Positions 54,406 through 63,656 of a stretch of 64,000 nucleotides of DNA are shown here, one piece after another. Location: the NCBI RefSeq assembly GCF_009982895.1, contig NZ_WXZL01000007.1, positions 135,640 through 199,639 on the forward strand. The letters are read 5' to 3'. The stretch's first letter is position 1. Every line of letters starts with the position of its first letter. A program made the position numbers and the translations under genes. The notes beneath the pieces are model-generated. The model saw nothing but the letters and a program-made list of their open reading frames with translations, was not told where the DNA came from and did no database searches. This DNA is from Deinococcus alpinitundrae (GTDB taxonomy: Bacteria > Deinococcota > Deinococci > Deinococcales > Deinococcaceae).

Positions 54406-57302
54406 GCATCCTGACGCAGAAACTCGATCTGACCGGCGCACCCGCCGGGACGTACACCGGCTACCTGGAGGTCGACGGTGACATCGGCAGCATCGGGCCG
54501 AACGGGCTGGGCCTGACCGTGTTCAAGCCGATCACCTACGACAGCTCCGGCAATCTGAAGGCGGCGGACGGCACGAGCGATTACGTCATCGCGGCGGCGG
54601 TCGGCGGCTCCCTGGGCCACATCGCCCGGGCCAGCCTGACGATCCTGTTCAACGGCGCACCGGTCGGTGGAGTGCTGCAATTCGACCTGATCGAGAGCAG
54701 CGCCGGCATCGTGGACATCAAGGCGCTGTACCTGCAGGGGAAGGTGCAGCCGGTCACGCCTGGCGTGCTGGCGAACCTCACGGATCTGCTCGCGCAGGCC
54801 ACAGCGCTGGTACCGCAGATGCAGCAGTCGCTCGACGCCACCGTGCTCAGCGAGTCCCAGCGGAACGCCAACGTGGCCGCAGCCATCAGCAGCGTGGCGG
54901 CCGCTGGGACGCAGGCGGTCAGTGGCGCGGCAGCGGCGGGCGCGCAGGCCGTCAGCGATGCCGGTACCGCTGCTGCTGCCGCCCTCGTCGCGGCGGGCCG
55001 CACCTTCTACACCACCGACGCCCTGCGCGCAGCCGCCACGCCCCCGGACAACACCAAAGCCTTTGTGCTGGCGACTGGCGCGTTCTGGACCCGCACCGCA
55101 GGCGCGTGGGTGCTCGAAGGCAACGGCGTTCCGCTCACTTCCGCTGTCCCTGGCAATGCCTTTGATCTAGCCGCCCTGGCCGCCTACCAAGGCGCAGCCA
55201 CCATCCTGGCCGTGCAGACCGGACCCGGCAGGGGCGTCTGGGTTCGGGACGATACGCGCACGGCCAACGGCGTCACGGTTTACAGCGGGGTGTCGCCGCG
55301 CAAATGGGTGCGCTTCGACGCCCGGATGAAGGCTGAGCAGGCCGTCAATCAGCGCTCGACCACCTACCTCGCCAGCAACAATCTCGCTCAGGACGCCAGC
55401 ACCGTGGACGCCGCCGATGTCAACGTCGTCGCCAACCAGACCGAGTGGTCCGCCTTCATGGCCGCCTGGTTCACTGGCCACCTCGATGTCGGTGGGCGTG
55501 GCAACTCGGCCATGAAAGCCAACATCTCCAAATCGGCCACTGTGCCCGTGACTGACGCCGTGATTAGCGGTGCGGGCACGGTGTTGCAGATGACCCAGGG
55601 CCTCAACAACATGTGGACGTTCTTCAGCGCAAATAACCTGCTGCTGGAGAACCTGCACATGATCGGCGTGGGCACCGATTACAAGGACGCGACGGACGGT
55701 AACTTCGCCCCCCGTACCGGCGGACGCGCTATCGCCACCAGTGGCGGCTTCCACTTCACCATCCGCAACGCCTACTTCGAGAAGTTCGGACAGGCGGCGG
55801 TTTATCACACGAACATCGCCTCGACCCGCACGCTCGACAGCACCTTCATCGGGGTGGACGAATACGACGCGACGAACAACCAGCGCGGGGTCAAGAACGG
55901 CCTCATCACCGGGGACACGGCCAGCGGCAACTACCATTTCGGCATTCACCTCATTATTTCCATCCTGTACCCCGATCACTGGGTTCACAGCAACCTGTTC
56001 ACGAAGCTGGCGATGGGGCTGCAAGTCGCGCCTGACCTCAAGCGGCTGAAGATCACCTACAACACCTTCACGAAGATTCGCGGGCAGCACGCGGTTTACC
56101 TCAGCGGCACCGAGCAACTGTTCTACGGGGGGAACGCTACTAACGATTACGTCTACGACGGGCTGAAGAATCAGATCAGCTCAGGCGACACGGCTGACTC
56201 GGTTGCCAATATCTACTGGGGCAACTCGTTTATGGCTGGCCGAGGATCGAGCTGGAGCTTGAACCAAAGTCGGGTCAGCGGTTCCTTCCGCCACATCGCC
56301 TCGCTGATGGGCGGGAACGTCACGGCGCAGACGAACTCGGGTGGCTGGACGATGCGGGCGACCGATCACGGGATGCTGACGACCTCAGTCGTGGTGGACG
56401 TGGGCACTTACGGCGTCTACGTGCTGGACATGAACGGGGCCATCAACAATCACATCTTGAAGGGCGCGGCCTGGACGCCACTTTACGCGGGCGTTTCAAC
56501 AGGTGGGCGTCTCCAGATCAGCGATACTGCGATCATCGACGGGGGCGCGAACCCCGTCAACGCTGGCAGCGCAGCACAGCCCGGCATAGGGGGCGCAACG
56601 CTGACGAACCCGCAGAAATCCCTGATGGCGCTGTCAGGCGGCGGCACGATCAACGTACGAACGACCAGAAGTTCCGGTTCGGTCGGCGGCGCGGTGGCGT
56701 CGATCTACAACGAGGACACTGCCACGACCCTTGAGATCGAGCGCAGCGTCTACGCGCCGAGTTCCCTGCCAGTGATTATCGCCGGGACGCTGAGTAAAAT
56801 TGACGGCCCAAACATCGGCACGATCTACACGTCCCTTTCAACGTTGACGGCCTTTGACTGGAGCGGCGGGACGATTCGAGAAGGCCGAGGCCGAGGCCGC
56901 GAGTTCAACACGGCGTCGATCCCGACTGCTGGGTCTTATCGAGCAGCGGACGCCTTCATCAACAATGTGCCTGTAGGTACGTGGGCATGGGTGCAAACTT
57001 CCCTGTCTGGCGGGCCGATGCACACCGTTCCGCTCGTCAGGGTCATGAATCAGACCGTGACCTGGGACCCAGCCTCGATTGCTGCGGGGGCTTCAGCGAC
57101 GCCGCTCAATGTCTCGGTCCCCAACGCGGCGCTGAGCGATTTCGTGGATGTGTTTGCTGAGGGCGGCTGGAATGCAGGGCTGTTCCTGACAGGCCAGGTC
57201 ACGGCGGCGGGCACCGTCACGCTGAACCTGACCAATGCCTCCAGTGCGGCCATCGACCCGCCGAACCGAGTGATTCACCTGCGGCTCTCGCCCGCGAGCT
57301 AA
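54402..57302 (+). CDS. Tail fibre/tailspike with beta-helix domain
   Basis: 966 aa. It starts at TTG 54402, with GGAAGGAG just upstream and a TTGA overlap. The N-terminal attachment region is followed by an Ala-rich coiled segment (about residues 150-205). From about residue 330 comes a right-handed beta-helix of pectate-lyase type (VISGAGTVLQMTQGLNNMWT, LLLENLHMIGVGTDY, FHFTIRNAYFEKFGQAAVYH). A C-terminal beta domain (TVTLNLTNASSAAIDPPNRV) ends it. It probably binds or cleaves a surface polysaccharide of the host. Confidence 0.75.
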   Translation: MSILTQKLDLTGAPAGTYTGYLEVDGDIGSIGPNGLGLTVFKPITYDSSGNLKAADGTSDYVIAAAVGGSLGHIARASLTILFNGAPVGGVLQFDLIESSAGIVDIKALYLQGKVQPVTPGVLANLTDLLAQATALVPQMQQSLDATVLSESQRNANVAAAISSVAAAGTQAVSGAAAAGAQAVSDAGTAAAAALVAAGRTFYTTDALRAAATPPDNTKAFVLATGAFWTRTAGAWVLEGNGVPLTSAVPGNAFDLAALAAYQGAATILAVQTGPGRGVWVRDDTRTANGVTVYSGVSPRKWVRFDARMKAEQAVNQRSTTYLASNNLAQDASTVDAADVNVVANQTEWSAFMAAWFTGHLDVGGRGNSAMKANISKSATVPVTDAVISGAGTVLQMTQGLNNMWTFFSANNLLLENLHMIGVGTDYKDATDGNFAPRTGGRAIATSGGFHFTIRNAYFEKFGQAAVYHTNIASTRTLDSTFIGVDEYDATNNQRGVKNGLITGDTASGNYHFGIHLIISILYPDHWVHSNLFTKLAMGLQVAPDLKRLKITYNTFTKIRGQHAVYLSGTEQLFYGGNATNDYVYDGLKNQISSGDTADSVANIYWGNSFMAGRGSSWSLNQSRVSGSFRHIASLMGGNVTAQTNSGGWTMRATDHGMLTTSVVVDVGTYGVYVLDMNGAINNHILKGAAWTPLYAGVSTGGRLQISDTAIIDGGANPVNAGSAAQPGIGGATLTNPQKSLMALSGGGTINVRTTRSSGSVGGAVASIYNEDTATTLEIERSVYAPSSLPVIIAGTLSKIDGPNIGTIYTSLSTLTAFDWSGGTIREGRGRGREFNTASIPTAGSYRAADAFINNVPVGTWAWVQTSLSGGPMHTVPLVRVMNQTVTWDPASIAAGASATPLNVSVPNAALSDFVDVFAEGGWNAGLFLTGQVTAAGTVTLNLTNASSAAIDPPNRVIHLRLSPAS

Positions 57303-57313
57303 GGAGTACGAAA

Positions 57314-57877
57314 ATGACCACACTGACCCGCCAGACCGTGATTCACAGCCTGTTCATCCGTATTTCGGCCCCGCCGATCATCGAGATTCAGCGCCACCGG
57401 CAGACCTTCGAGGACGGGGAGCTGAGCGACACCCTGGCGCTGCCGATGGAGCGCGTTGACCTGAACAATCTGGCACCAGAAGACGAAGGGGTCGTGATGG
57501 CGGCGCTGGGCGACGTGGCGGCGGGCGCGCTGGAACAGCATCGCCAAAGCGAAGCCGAGTTGCAGTCTGCCCAGGAAGCGGCTGCGGTCGCAAGTCGCGC
57601 TGAGCAGCAGACCACCGCTGAACTGAACCGGGCGACAGCTCATGTCGAGACGCTGGAAAAAGCGCTGGAAGAAGCCGAGGGGCAGATCAAGGGCCTGCGG
57701 CAACTGATTGTCGAGCAGGAAGCGGCCCATGCGCAGGAGCGAGAGCTGTTGGGGCTGCTGACGAATCCTGACGCTAGCGTGCGCGACCAGACATACCAAG
57801 CCTTCGCGCTCGCCCAGGCCATCGCCCAGGAACAGGCACGAACCGCCCGCATGACAAAGACGGAGGAAGAAGCATGA
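57314..57877 (+). CDS. 187-aa coiled-coil tail-end protein
   Basis: MTTLTRQTVIHSLFIRISAP, beta-like N-part, then a long coiled coil (SEAELQSAQEAAAVASRAEQ, VETLEKALEEAEGQIKGLRQ). AAGGAGTACGAAA precedes the ATG. It follows the fibre gene, where chaperones or small fibre accessories occur. ATGA overlap with the next gene. Confidence 0.6.
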   Translation: MTTLTRQTVIHSLFIRISAPPIIEIQRHRQTFEDGELSDTLALPMERVDLNNLAPEDEGVVMAALGDVAAGALEQHRQSEAELQSAQEAAAVASRAEQQTTAELNRATAHVETLEKALEEAEGQIKGLRQLIVEQEAAHAQERELLGLLTNPDASVRDQTYQAFALAQAIAQEQARTARMTKTEEEA

Positions 57878-58635
57878 CCACGCAAAACCCCGAACACGAC
57901 GACGAAAACCTCTCCCGCGAAACCGGACCCCACGCTTGGATTAACGGCGCAGGCTTAGTCAGGAATGAGGCGCATCCCTGGACTTTGCGCCCCTGGCTTT
58001 CCGAAAACCAGCCGAGCGATGAACAGGTAGGAGGTGACGCCGTATACCGCACGGGGATACCGTGCATCATCAGCGAGAGCTACCTGTACGGGTCCAGGGA
58101 CCAATACCATGAATACGCCTTCGGGGGAGTGGCAACGCCCGAAACGGTGGAGCCGGTCATTGCGTTCGTCTCCGATGAGGTATTCGAGGTGCTTTACGAG
58201 AAGGAGGCTGTGGGCGTCCAGAGTTACCCCTTTCCCACCGAGTCGCTGTAGGCGTCCTGGCTGGTGTGGCAGGCCGCGCGGCAGAACGCTGACAAGGCTG
58301 GGGTGCAGGCCATCGGCAACAGCCAACTGCACCCGCTCGGGCCGGACCAGCCGCGACCGACGCCTCAGCAGATCCGGGCGCAGGTGTGGGTCGCGGCCGC
58401 CGCTGGCCTGGACGGCCTGCTCGGCTACTCCCTGCTGAGCGCAGAGGGGGTCTTGCCGGTGGCGCTGGAGCTGGCGTTCCTCCAGGCCTGCCAGGAGGTC
58501 AACGGCCTGACTGCCGGGCGGCCCGCCTCGGCCAGCACGTTCGGCAACCTGCTCACGGCGACGTGGCTGGGCGGGGTCAGCGTGACGGTTGACCTGCAGC
58601 GCTCCGAGGTTCTCAAGCTCAAGACACGGTCATAA
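57874..58635 (+). pseudogene. Tail-end gene interrupted by in-frame TAG
   Basis: ATG 57874 (MTTQNPEHDDENLSRETGPH...) runs to TAG 58249-58251 after PFPTESL. The same frame continues ASWLVWQAARQNADKAGVQA to a TAA at 58635, with no RBS for the second part. The second half (PTPQQIRAQVWVAAAAGLDG) looks helical like fibre-associated proteins. A CAG-to-TAG change is the simplest reading, but two adjacent genes cannot be excluded. It is the last phage-like gene of the prophage. Confidence 0.5.
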
Positions 58636-58650
58636 GTTGCCCGCCACCCA

Positions 58651-58672
58651 GCCCCCGGCTCCACGCGGGGGC
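58651..58672 (+). terminator. GC-rich hairpin at the right end of the prophage
   Basis: GCCCCCG/CGGGGGC 7-bp stem with an 8-nt loop, 15 bp after the last phage gene; no T-run. Confidence 0.4.
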
Positions 58673-58747
58673 GTCCGCTTGCCCAGCGGAGGCATACTTG
58701 CAAAGAATGACTAGGGTTCACATACCGCTGATCTGGAGACCGACGCC

Positions 58748-60106
58748 ATGATTTCCAGCAAGTGTTTTCCTCTTGCCATTTGCGCTGCCCTGCTTTTCGC
58801 CAGTCCGGGCCTCGCCCAGACAGCGGTGCCGGAGGTCTGTACCGCCGCGACCGAAAAGCCGCCTTACGTGGTTTCCGACGGCCAAGGTCGGCTCTATAGC
58901 CAGTTGACCCTGGGGACTGATTTCTCAGCCGCCACACTTGTTCCAGACCTTCGTGAACTTGAGCGCCGTCTTCAGAATCTCGGTATCGAACTGGTGGTTG
59001 TGCCCGTTCCCTGGGCCGCCATGCTCTACTTTCCGGAATCTCTGGTCGGCACACCTGGGACGTTTCATTATTCTCCCTTGCTGGCCCGCCTCGGCTATTG
59101 GCAAGTCATCGAGAACTTTAGAAAGGCTGGGATCAACATAATTGATCTGCTCACTCCCTTTCTGGCCCATCAGACTCAGGACCTCTATTTCAAGACCGAC
59201 CATCATTGGAAACTTCCAGCGGTCGAGCTGGCGGCACGAAGTGTTACAGATGCTGTACCTCGGCCAGTGAAGCAAGCCTTGGCCACCGTAGGGCAGCCCG
59301 AAGAGGTGCCGCCCGTCTTTCAGGGCCGCTTTCAGTTTCTGGGGGGCTTCGCCGTGCCCGTTGAGCGGCTGTGTAAGTTCACCTTCCCGTCGGAAGAAAC
59401 GTTTGCTACGATCGCTCTCCCAGAACCTTCTCAGAACCTGATCAGTGATGACCTGCCAGGTGGCGTAATCTTCGGCAGCAGCTTTTCGCGCAGTGTGACG
59501 ACCAACCAGGGCATCAACCCGTATGCGTTGGGATACGGCTTCGAGCAATGGTTGATCAGCCTATTGCACACCGACTTTCAGAACGAAAGCATCAGCGGTG
59601 GTTCCGAAACATCCATGCTGGAGCTTTTCGGTGACCCTGCCAACGTAGCCAAACGGCGTCTGGCGATCTGGGAATTTCCCATTTCTGACTTCGCCACTGA
59701 AAACAAAGAGCATAACCAGACTTTTCTGGCACAGATGATGGCTCGCCTCTCCCGACTGTCGAATCCAGTTGAACGGCCCGTCGCGTCCGGGCGTCCAGTG
59801 GTAACAGGCAACGAGGTGGTGTTCTCGTTTGATCCCCTACCTAGTACAGGAGCCCGTCTGTACTTCCAGTTGAAGCTTGGGAAAGCCACTGCCTTGAGTC
59901 CGGTCGTGAAGATAGAGGGAGAACGGGGTACAGCGCAGCTTGATCTGCGCCGAGACGGAAACAAACTGATCCAGGCCAAGGAGTTTTTAGCTGAGGTACC
60001 TGTGAACGTAGGTCGACTGCGCCAGATCACGGTCACGTTCCCGACTTCAACAGAGACTCCGGTCGTTTTGAATGACGGCGTGTTGCAGCTCTTCAATTTG
60101 AAATAA
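58748..60106 (+). CDS. AlgX/AlgJ-like secreted SGNH-type protein with C-terminal beta domain
   Basis: 452 aa. Signal peptide (MISSKCFPLAICAALLFASP, ending LAQ). The SGNH-like part has the Asp-x-His motif in YFKTDHHWKLPAVELA and a nucleophile Ser in GVIFGSSFSRS, as in AlgX/AlgJ acetyl-transfer proteins. A beta-sandwich C-terminus (VFSFDPLPSTGARLYFQLKL) resembles the AlgX carbohydrate-binding module. Predicted to act outside the membrane on a polysaccharide. GGAG lies 9 nt before the ATG. Confidence 0.65.
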   Translation: MISSKCFPLAICAALLFASPGLAQTAVPEVCTAATEKPPYVVSDGQGRLYSQLTLGTDFSAATLVPDLRELERRLQNLGIELVVVPVPWAAMLYFPESLVGTPGTFHYSPLLARLGYWQVIENFRKAGINIIDLLTPFLAHQTQDLYFKTDHHWKLPAVELAARSVTDAVPRPVKQALATVGQPEEVPPVFQGRFQFLGGFAVPVERLCKFTFPSEETFATIALPEPSQNLISDDLPGGVIFGSSFSRSVTTNQGINPYALGYGFEQWLISLLHTDFQNESISGGSETSMLELFGDPANVAKRRLAIWEFPISDFATENKEHNQTFLAQMMARLSRLSNPVERPVASGRPVVTGNEVVFSFDPLPSTGARLYFQLKLGKATALSPVVKIEGERGTAQLDLRRDGNKLIQAKEFLAEVPVNVGRLRQITVTFPTSTETPVVLNDGVLQLFNLK

Positions 60107-60145
60107 GCCCATCAAGTCTGCCGACCAATCGGTATAAGAAATTGC

Positions 60146-61378
60146 ATGAGTGGGGGAACAAATATGCCGAGGATGTTGATTTGTCTCATAATCTTGGTGC
60201 AATACATTGGGTTATCGCTTGCTGCACCGGTCGTTATCAACGATGCTACCAATCTCTGGTACAACGCGCCACAAATTCAACATTATGTTGGCGAGCATGA
60301 TCGAACCTATTTCACCTCCGTTAGTGCCGAGGGGAAAGCCTCCATTCAGTACCTGGACAACCGGGACGGCACACGTTCGCAGCCTGTCCTGATCAAGTCC
60401 TGGCCTCGCCCAGACGATCATTCCAGCGCTGCCCTTTTGGTGATTCCCAAAGGACCGCAGAGAGGTAAAATCCTGCTGGTGTATTCACTGCACACTTCAA
60501 CGCTTTACGGGAAGCTGTCGAAATCTCCCGAGAGCATTGAGGACTGGGGTGAAGAGTTCGTGATCCATCAGTCCGCTACCTATCCGCAGCTCTTCTTCAC
60601 GAGCGACAACAAAATCATCTGCTTTTTCAGAGACAGCACCATCTCGCAAGGCGACATCTCATTTGCTGAGATCAATCAGGATATGGATCTGGCGAGCCTT
60701 CAGACAAGGAAGCTGATCCTGGCACCCAAGAATAAAACCGTTTACTACATCGCTGAGCAGCACGGAAATATAATTGGGATTGCCTGGGATTATTTCGATC
60801 AGATCACCAAGACTCACCAGAGCGTGTTTTACGCCCAGTCCGATACCAGAAGAATACTCTGGAAGGACATTCATGGAAAATTTGTTGCGGATCTGTCGAA
60901 AATGACGCCCATCTACACGGCGAAAGAGGGTCAGGTCAGGGTATGGGACGTGGCCTTCACAGCAGAGTCGAAGCCCGTCCTGGGCCTGGTTGAATTCGAC
61001 GTGGAAGGCGCGGTTGGCGAAGTAGACTGCTGCGACAAATCAACTTACCTGTCCAGAGCCAAAATCATCGCCAACGGATCAGTCGAAGATCTTGGCGATA
61101 TCGCCATGCGCTATTATTCAAGCGGCCTTTTCATAGATAGAACCCACTCTGATCTCGTTTATCTGATCCGTAGAAATGATGAACTCGATCGGTATAGCAG
61201 GTCAGCGCAACTGTCTTGCCTGCTTTCACTGGATGCAAAATTTCTGGCGAGGCCCAGAACCTCGGAAGACGCTCTTGACCAGCTTTTCTTGTTGAGTATG
61301 GACCGGTACGTGAGCTATACTGAATACCGCACCAAAACACTCATTCTAAACCAAAATGATTTGGGAAACTGTCATTGA
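60146..61378 (+). CDS. Secreted beta-propeller-like (BNR/sialidase-type) protein
   Basis: 410 aa. Hydrophobic signal (MPRMLICLIILVQYIGLSLA) preceded by GGGGGA 6 nt before ATG 60164; the ATG at 60146 gives six extra residues. Repeated blade-like segments such as TYFTSVSAEGKASIQYLDNR, ATYPQLFFTSDNKIICFFRD and NIIGIAWDYFDQITKTHQS suggest a BNR-type six-bladed propeller. GC is lower than in the neighbours. Its TGA directly abuts the convergent AlgJ-like stop (TGATCA). Function unknown; polysaccharide binding is a guess. Confidence 0.5.
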   Translation: MSGGTNMPRMLICLIILVQYIGLSLAAPVVINDATNLWYNAPQIQHYVGEHDRTYFTSVSAEGKASIQYLDNRDGTRSQPVLIKSWPRPDDHSSAALLVIPKGPQRGKILLVYSLHTSTLYGKLSKSPESIEDWGEEFVIHQSATYPQLFFTSDNKIICFFRDSTISQGDISFAEINQDMDLASLQTRKLILAPKNKTVYYIAEQHGNIIGIAWDYFDQITKTHQSVFYAQSDTRRILWKDIHGKFVADLSKMTPIYTAKEGQVRVWDVAFTAESKPVLGLVEFDVEGAVGEVDCCDKSTYLSRAKIIANGSVEDLGDIAMRYYSSGLFIDRTHSDLVYLIRRNDELDRYSRSAQLSCLLSLDAKFLARPRTSEDALDQLFLLSMDRYVSYTEYRTKTLILNQNDLGNCH

Positions 61379-62518
61379 TCAAGGTAGAGCTGTTTTGGCG
61401 GTTGACTGTTGTACTGGATACTTCACGCGCAAGAAGCGTTCTGGAATTTCCCAAATCATGACCTGGGGTGAGTTGTCTTTCCGATCCTGACTCAACAGAT
61501 ACTCGCGCATTGGCACAATCGGGCCTTTCCCTTCCTGAGCGGCATTCAGCACTTCGGTATTGAGCGCCCGCGAGAGCGCCCCATCGAAGTGCCAGGCATT
61601 GTTTTTGCTGACTGCACTGTAGCTGGTACCGACCAGCGTGACGGCCAAGCTGTCGTCGCCCAGCAGGCCACCGCCGCCCTCGTCGGTGCGGGTGTAGACC
61701 GCCTCCTGCACCGTGTCGGGCGGCGGCCCTTCGCCTTCCGGCACCGGCACGTACCTCAGCAGGTCCCCTGAGCGTTTCACTGGAGGCTTCTTCGATGCCC
61801 CATACGTCGCTGTTGGTAGATCCAGGTCCAATTCGTTCACGACAGGTGCGAGGGCCTGCGCCGCCACCTGCGCGCCCAGCGGTGTCCAGTGGGTATCTGT
61901 ATGGAGGAACAGGTCTCCCTGCGCTTTGGCTGCCTTGAGGTCCGACGCCAGATCCGGCGTCGGGATGCCCGCCTGGGTGAGCTGCTGGCGGAAGTTCTCG
62001 TACAGCCCAGCATTGACCGCTGGAGCCTTCGCGCCGCTCAACTCGTCGGCGTAGACCCGCACTTTCGCTGGAATGAGCGCTACTACCAGTTTCGCGCCCT
62101 GTTTCGCCAGTTCGTCCCGGACTTGCTTGACATACTCGACCTTGCCTGCGACCTCGGCAGGGTCGGTCTTGCTGGTCTGAAATTCCTCGCTGGTGAACAG
62201 CCAGCCGTCCTTACCGATCACCGCGCCGTCGCGGGCCTCACCGAACAGCCGGTAGTTCAGCCCGCCCCATAGGTTCACACTGGCATCCCGCCAGGGCACA
62301 CCGGGGTCGAGATTGGTCTTTTCGTAACTCGCCATCCACTGCCCCGTTACCACGTCTTGCCCGGCGGGAAAAGTGCGGGTGCCCTTGGAGCTGAGCGTCA
62401 GCACTGCGCCCACACCCACCACTGCCAGCAGAAAGGCAGCGGGCAGCCACTGCAAGATCTTTGGAGCAGCCGGGTTGTCCGGATTGGGTTTGACGGTGTC
62501 CTGGGCAAACTCAGTCAT
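61379..62518 (-). CDS. AlgJ-like O-acetyltransferase-associated SGNH protein
   Basis: 379 aa with one N-terminal membrane helix (WLPAAFLLAVVGVGAVLTL). The SGNH-like domain has GKDGWLFTSEEFQ, the Asp-x-His motif in FLHTDTHWTPLGAQVAA and the Ser motif VTLVGTSYSAVSKNN. This is the AlgJ/AlgX family that O-acetylates exopolysaccharides with the membrane acyltransferase AlgI. No AlgI (MBOAT) is in the window. It follows the AlgF-like gene on the same strand by 54 bp, probably one operon. Confidence 0.8.
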   Translation of the reverse strand: MTEFAQDTVKPNPDNPAAPKILQWLPAAFLLAVVGVGAVLTLSSKGTRTFPAGQDVVTGQWMASYEKTNLDPGVPWRDASVNLWGGLNYRLFGEARDGAVIGKDGWLFTSEEFQTSKTDPAEVAGKVEYVKQVRDELAKQGAKLVVALIPAKVRVYADELSGAKAPAVNAGLYENFRQQLTQAGIPTPDLASDLKAAKAQGDLFLHTDTHWTPLGAQVAAQALAPVVNELDLDLPTATYGASKKPPVKRSGDLLRYVPVPEGEGPPPDTVQEAVYTRTDEGGGGLLGDDSLAVTLVGTSYSAVSKNNAWHFDGALSRALNTEVLNAAQEGKGPIVPMREYLLSQDRKDNSPQVMIWEIPERFLRVKYPVQQSTAKTALP

Positions 62519-62572
62519 TTACTGCACCTCAAGGAGGAGAGCATATATGCAGAATCTATCCCGGGCACCGCC

Positions 62573-63160
62573 TTACTTGGTCTTGGTGCTGCTGGTGGTC
62601 AGGGTGAAGCCACTGTCGGTGAGGACCAGGGCGTAGGCGCTGCCGCGCTCCAACTTAACGCCTTTCAGGGTGCCCAATGCCTTGGTGCCGCTGAATGCCG
62701 CCAGATCGACGGTAATACCGTTGACGGCGCGGCTGCCACTCTGGCCGGGCTTGACGCCACTGACCACAGCGGTTTTGCCGTCGGCGGTCTTGAGGTCGAT
62801 ACTCGCTACCTTGCTGAGGTTGTAGATCACCAGCAAGGCCTTGGCGCGGTTGTCAGCCGAGGGATCAGTCAGGATATTGAGCTTGGCCCCGTCAGCGACC
62901 ACACTGTAGAACTTGCCTGCCTCGACCTTCAGCTTGGTGCTGACACTGCCGACTTTGGCAGTGAAGTCGCCCTGAGGAATGACGACGTAGACGCTGGCCG
63001 CATTTTTGTCAGCCGTGATGGGCTTATCGCCGAGGGTGGCCGCTGGGGCGTTCAGCACCCGGACGAAGGCACTATTGGCAGGTGGGGCCGGGTCGTAGAG
63101 GCCTTCTTGGGCGAAGGCAAAGCCGCTGAGGGCCATGAGGAGGAGCGAGAGCTTTTTCAT
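62573..63160 (-). CDS. AlgF-like alginate-acetylation family protein
   Basis: 195 aa. Signal peptide (MKKLSLLLMALSGFAFAQ). The mature part starts EGLYDPAPPANSAFVRVLNA, the typical AlgF start, and is beta-rich to the end (AYALVLTDSGFTLTTSST). ATG 63160 is chosen because TAAAGT lies 7 nt upstream; an in-frame GTG at 63169 would sit inside that box. AlgF is a periplasmic partner in polysaccharide O-acetylation. First gene of the algF-algJ-like operon. Confidence 0.75.
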   Translation of the reverse strand: MKKLSLLLMALSGFAFAQEGLYDPAPPANSAFVRVLNAPAATLGDKPITADKNAASVYVVIPQGDFTAKVGSVSTKLKVEAGKFYSVVADGAKLNILTDPSADNRAKALLVIYNLSKVASIDLKTADGKTAVVSGVKPGQSGSRAVNGITVDLAAFSGTKALGTLKGVKLERGSAYALVLTDSGFTLTTSSTKTK

Positions 63161-63167
63161 TGTTGGC

Positions 63168-63173
63168 ACTTTA
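63168..63173 (-). promoter_or_regulatory. -10 box of leaderless algF-like gene
   Basis: Minus-strand TAAAGT ends 7 nt before ATG 63160. Confidence 0.5.
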
Positions 63174-63348
63174 GCGATTGTGACTGATCTCTTCCTGAGA
63201 CCTGACCCGGGCGAGCATTGACCAGCCTCTCGCCCACACCGTCAACGATCAGCCAGCCAACCCCCCCTCCCCACTCTGTGAAGGTCAACCAAACACAACG
63301 TTTAGGGCTTCTGAACGTACTTCAAGGCTCCCTCTGACAGACTGCCGC

Positions 63349-63522
63349 ATGGCTTCCCTGATGCACTTCCTGAAACGATTCCTGACGCTCGAGGCATCAG
63401 CGACGCCCTTTCCTTCTGCGCCGGAAATGCCTGCATCCCAGAATCTTGGAAGAAATGCTCAGTCCGAGGACCACACCGTCTCCTTCGACGACCTGCTACG
63501 TGCAATGGGTGCCGATCTTTAA
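63349..63522 (+). CDS. 57-aa protein of unknown function
   Basis: MASLMHFLKRFLTLEASATP... ending VSFDDLLRAMGADL. ATG 63349. A strong terminator 19 bp downstream supports it being a real transcription unit. An amphipathic N-terminal helix and acidic C-terminus can be seen; no family recognised. Confidence 0.55.
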   Translation: MASLMHFLKRFLTLEASATPFPSAPEMPASQNLGRNAQSEDHTVSFDDLLRAMGADL

Positions 63523-63541
63523 CCCTTACCGATGAATTTCG

Positions 63542-63564
63542 CCCCGCTGGAAAGCGGGGTTTTT
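63542..63564 (+). terminator. Strong terminator after the 57-aa gene
   Basis: CCCCGCT-GGAA-AGCGGGG 7-bp stem with a tetraloop and five Ts. Confidence 0.85.
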
Positions 63565-63656
63565 GCTGCTGCCATCAGCCACAGCGAGGCATGGGTGCAA
63601 AGATTGACCGCAACTGACCCCACACAGCCTCAGCCCCACCCCGGCTGATTCCCCAC

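Larger units (their letters stand above)
17197..58640. mobile_element. Siphophage-like prophage with serine integrase; right end approximate
   Basis: A continuous block holds serine integrase, primase-helicase, TerS/TerL, portal, protease, major capsid, connectors, tail tube, frameshifted tail chaperones, tape measure, tail tip and fibre genes. The left junction is the overlap of the integrase with the 3' end of the Lrp gene. The right junction is set only by the last phage-like gene (58635) and the hairpin at 58651; I found no clear repeat of the left junction there. Three in-frame TAGs and a frameshift suggest it is defective. No holin or endolysin gene was recognised. Confidence 0.85.

Noticed and set aside
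17197..58640. Complete TAG-to-Gln recoding in the prophage
   Set aside because: TAG ends the 90-aa gene at 43149 and the integrase with stops soon after, so TAG still terminates; recoding is kept only as a minor possibility.
62547..62636. Plus-strand AAGGAGGAG...ATG frame opposite the algF end
   Set aside because: A good ribosome-binding sequence but the short frame is antisense to the AlgF C-terminus and has no features.
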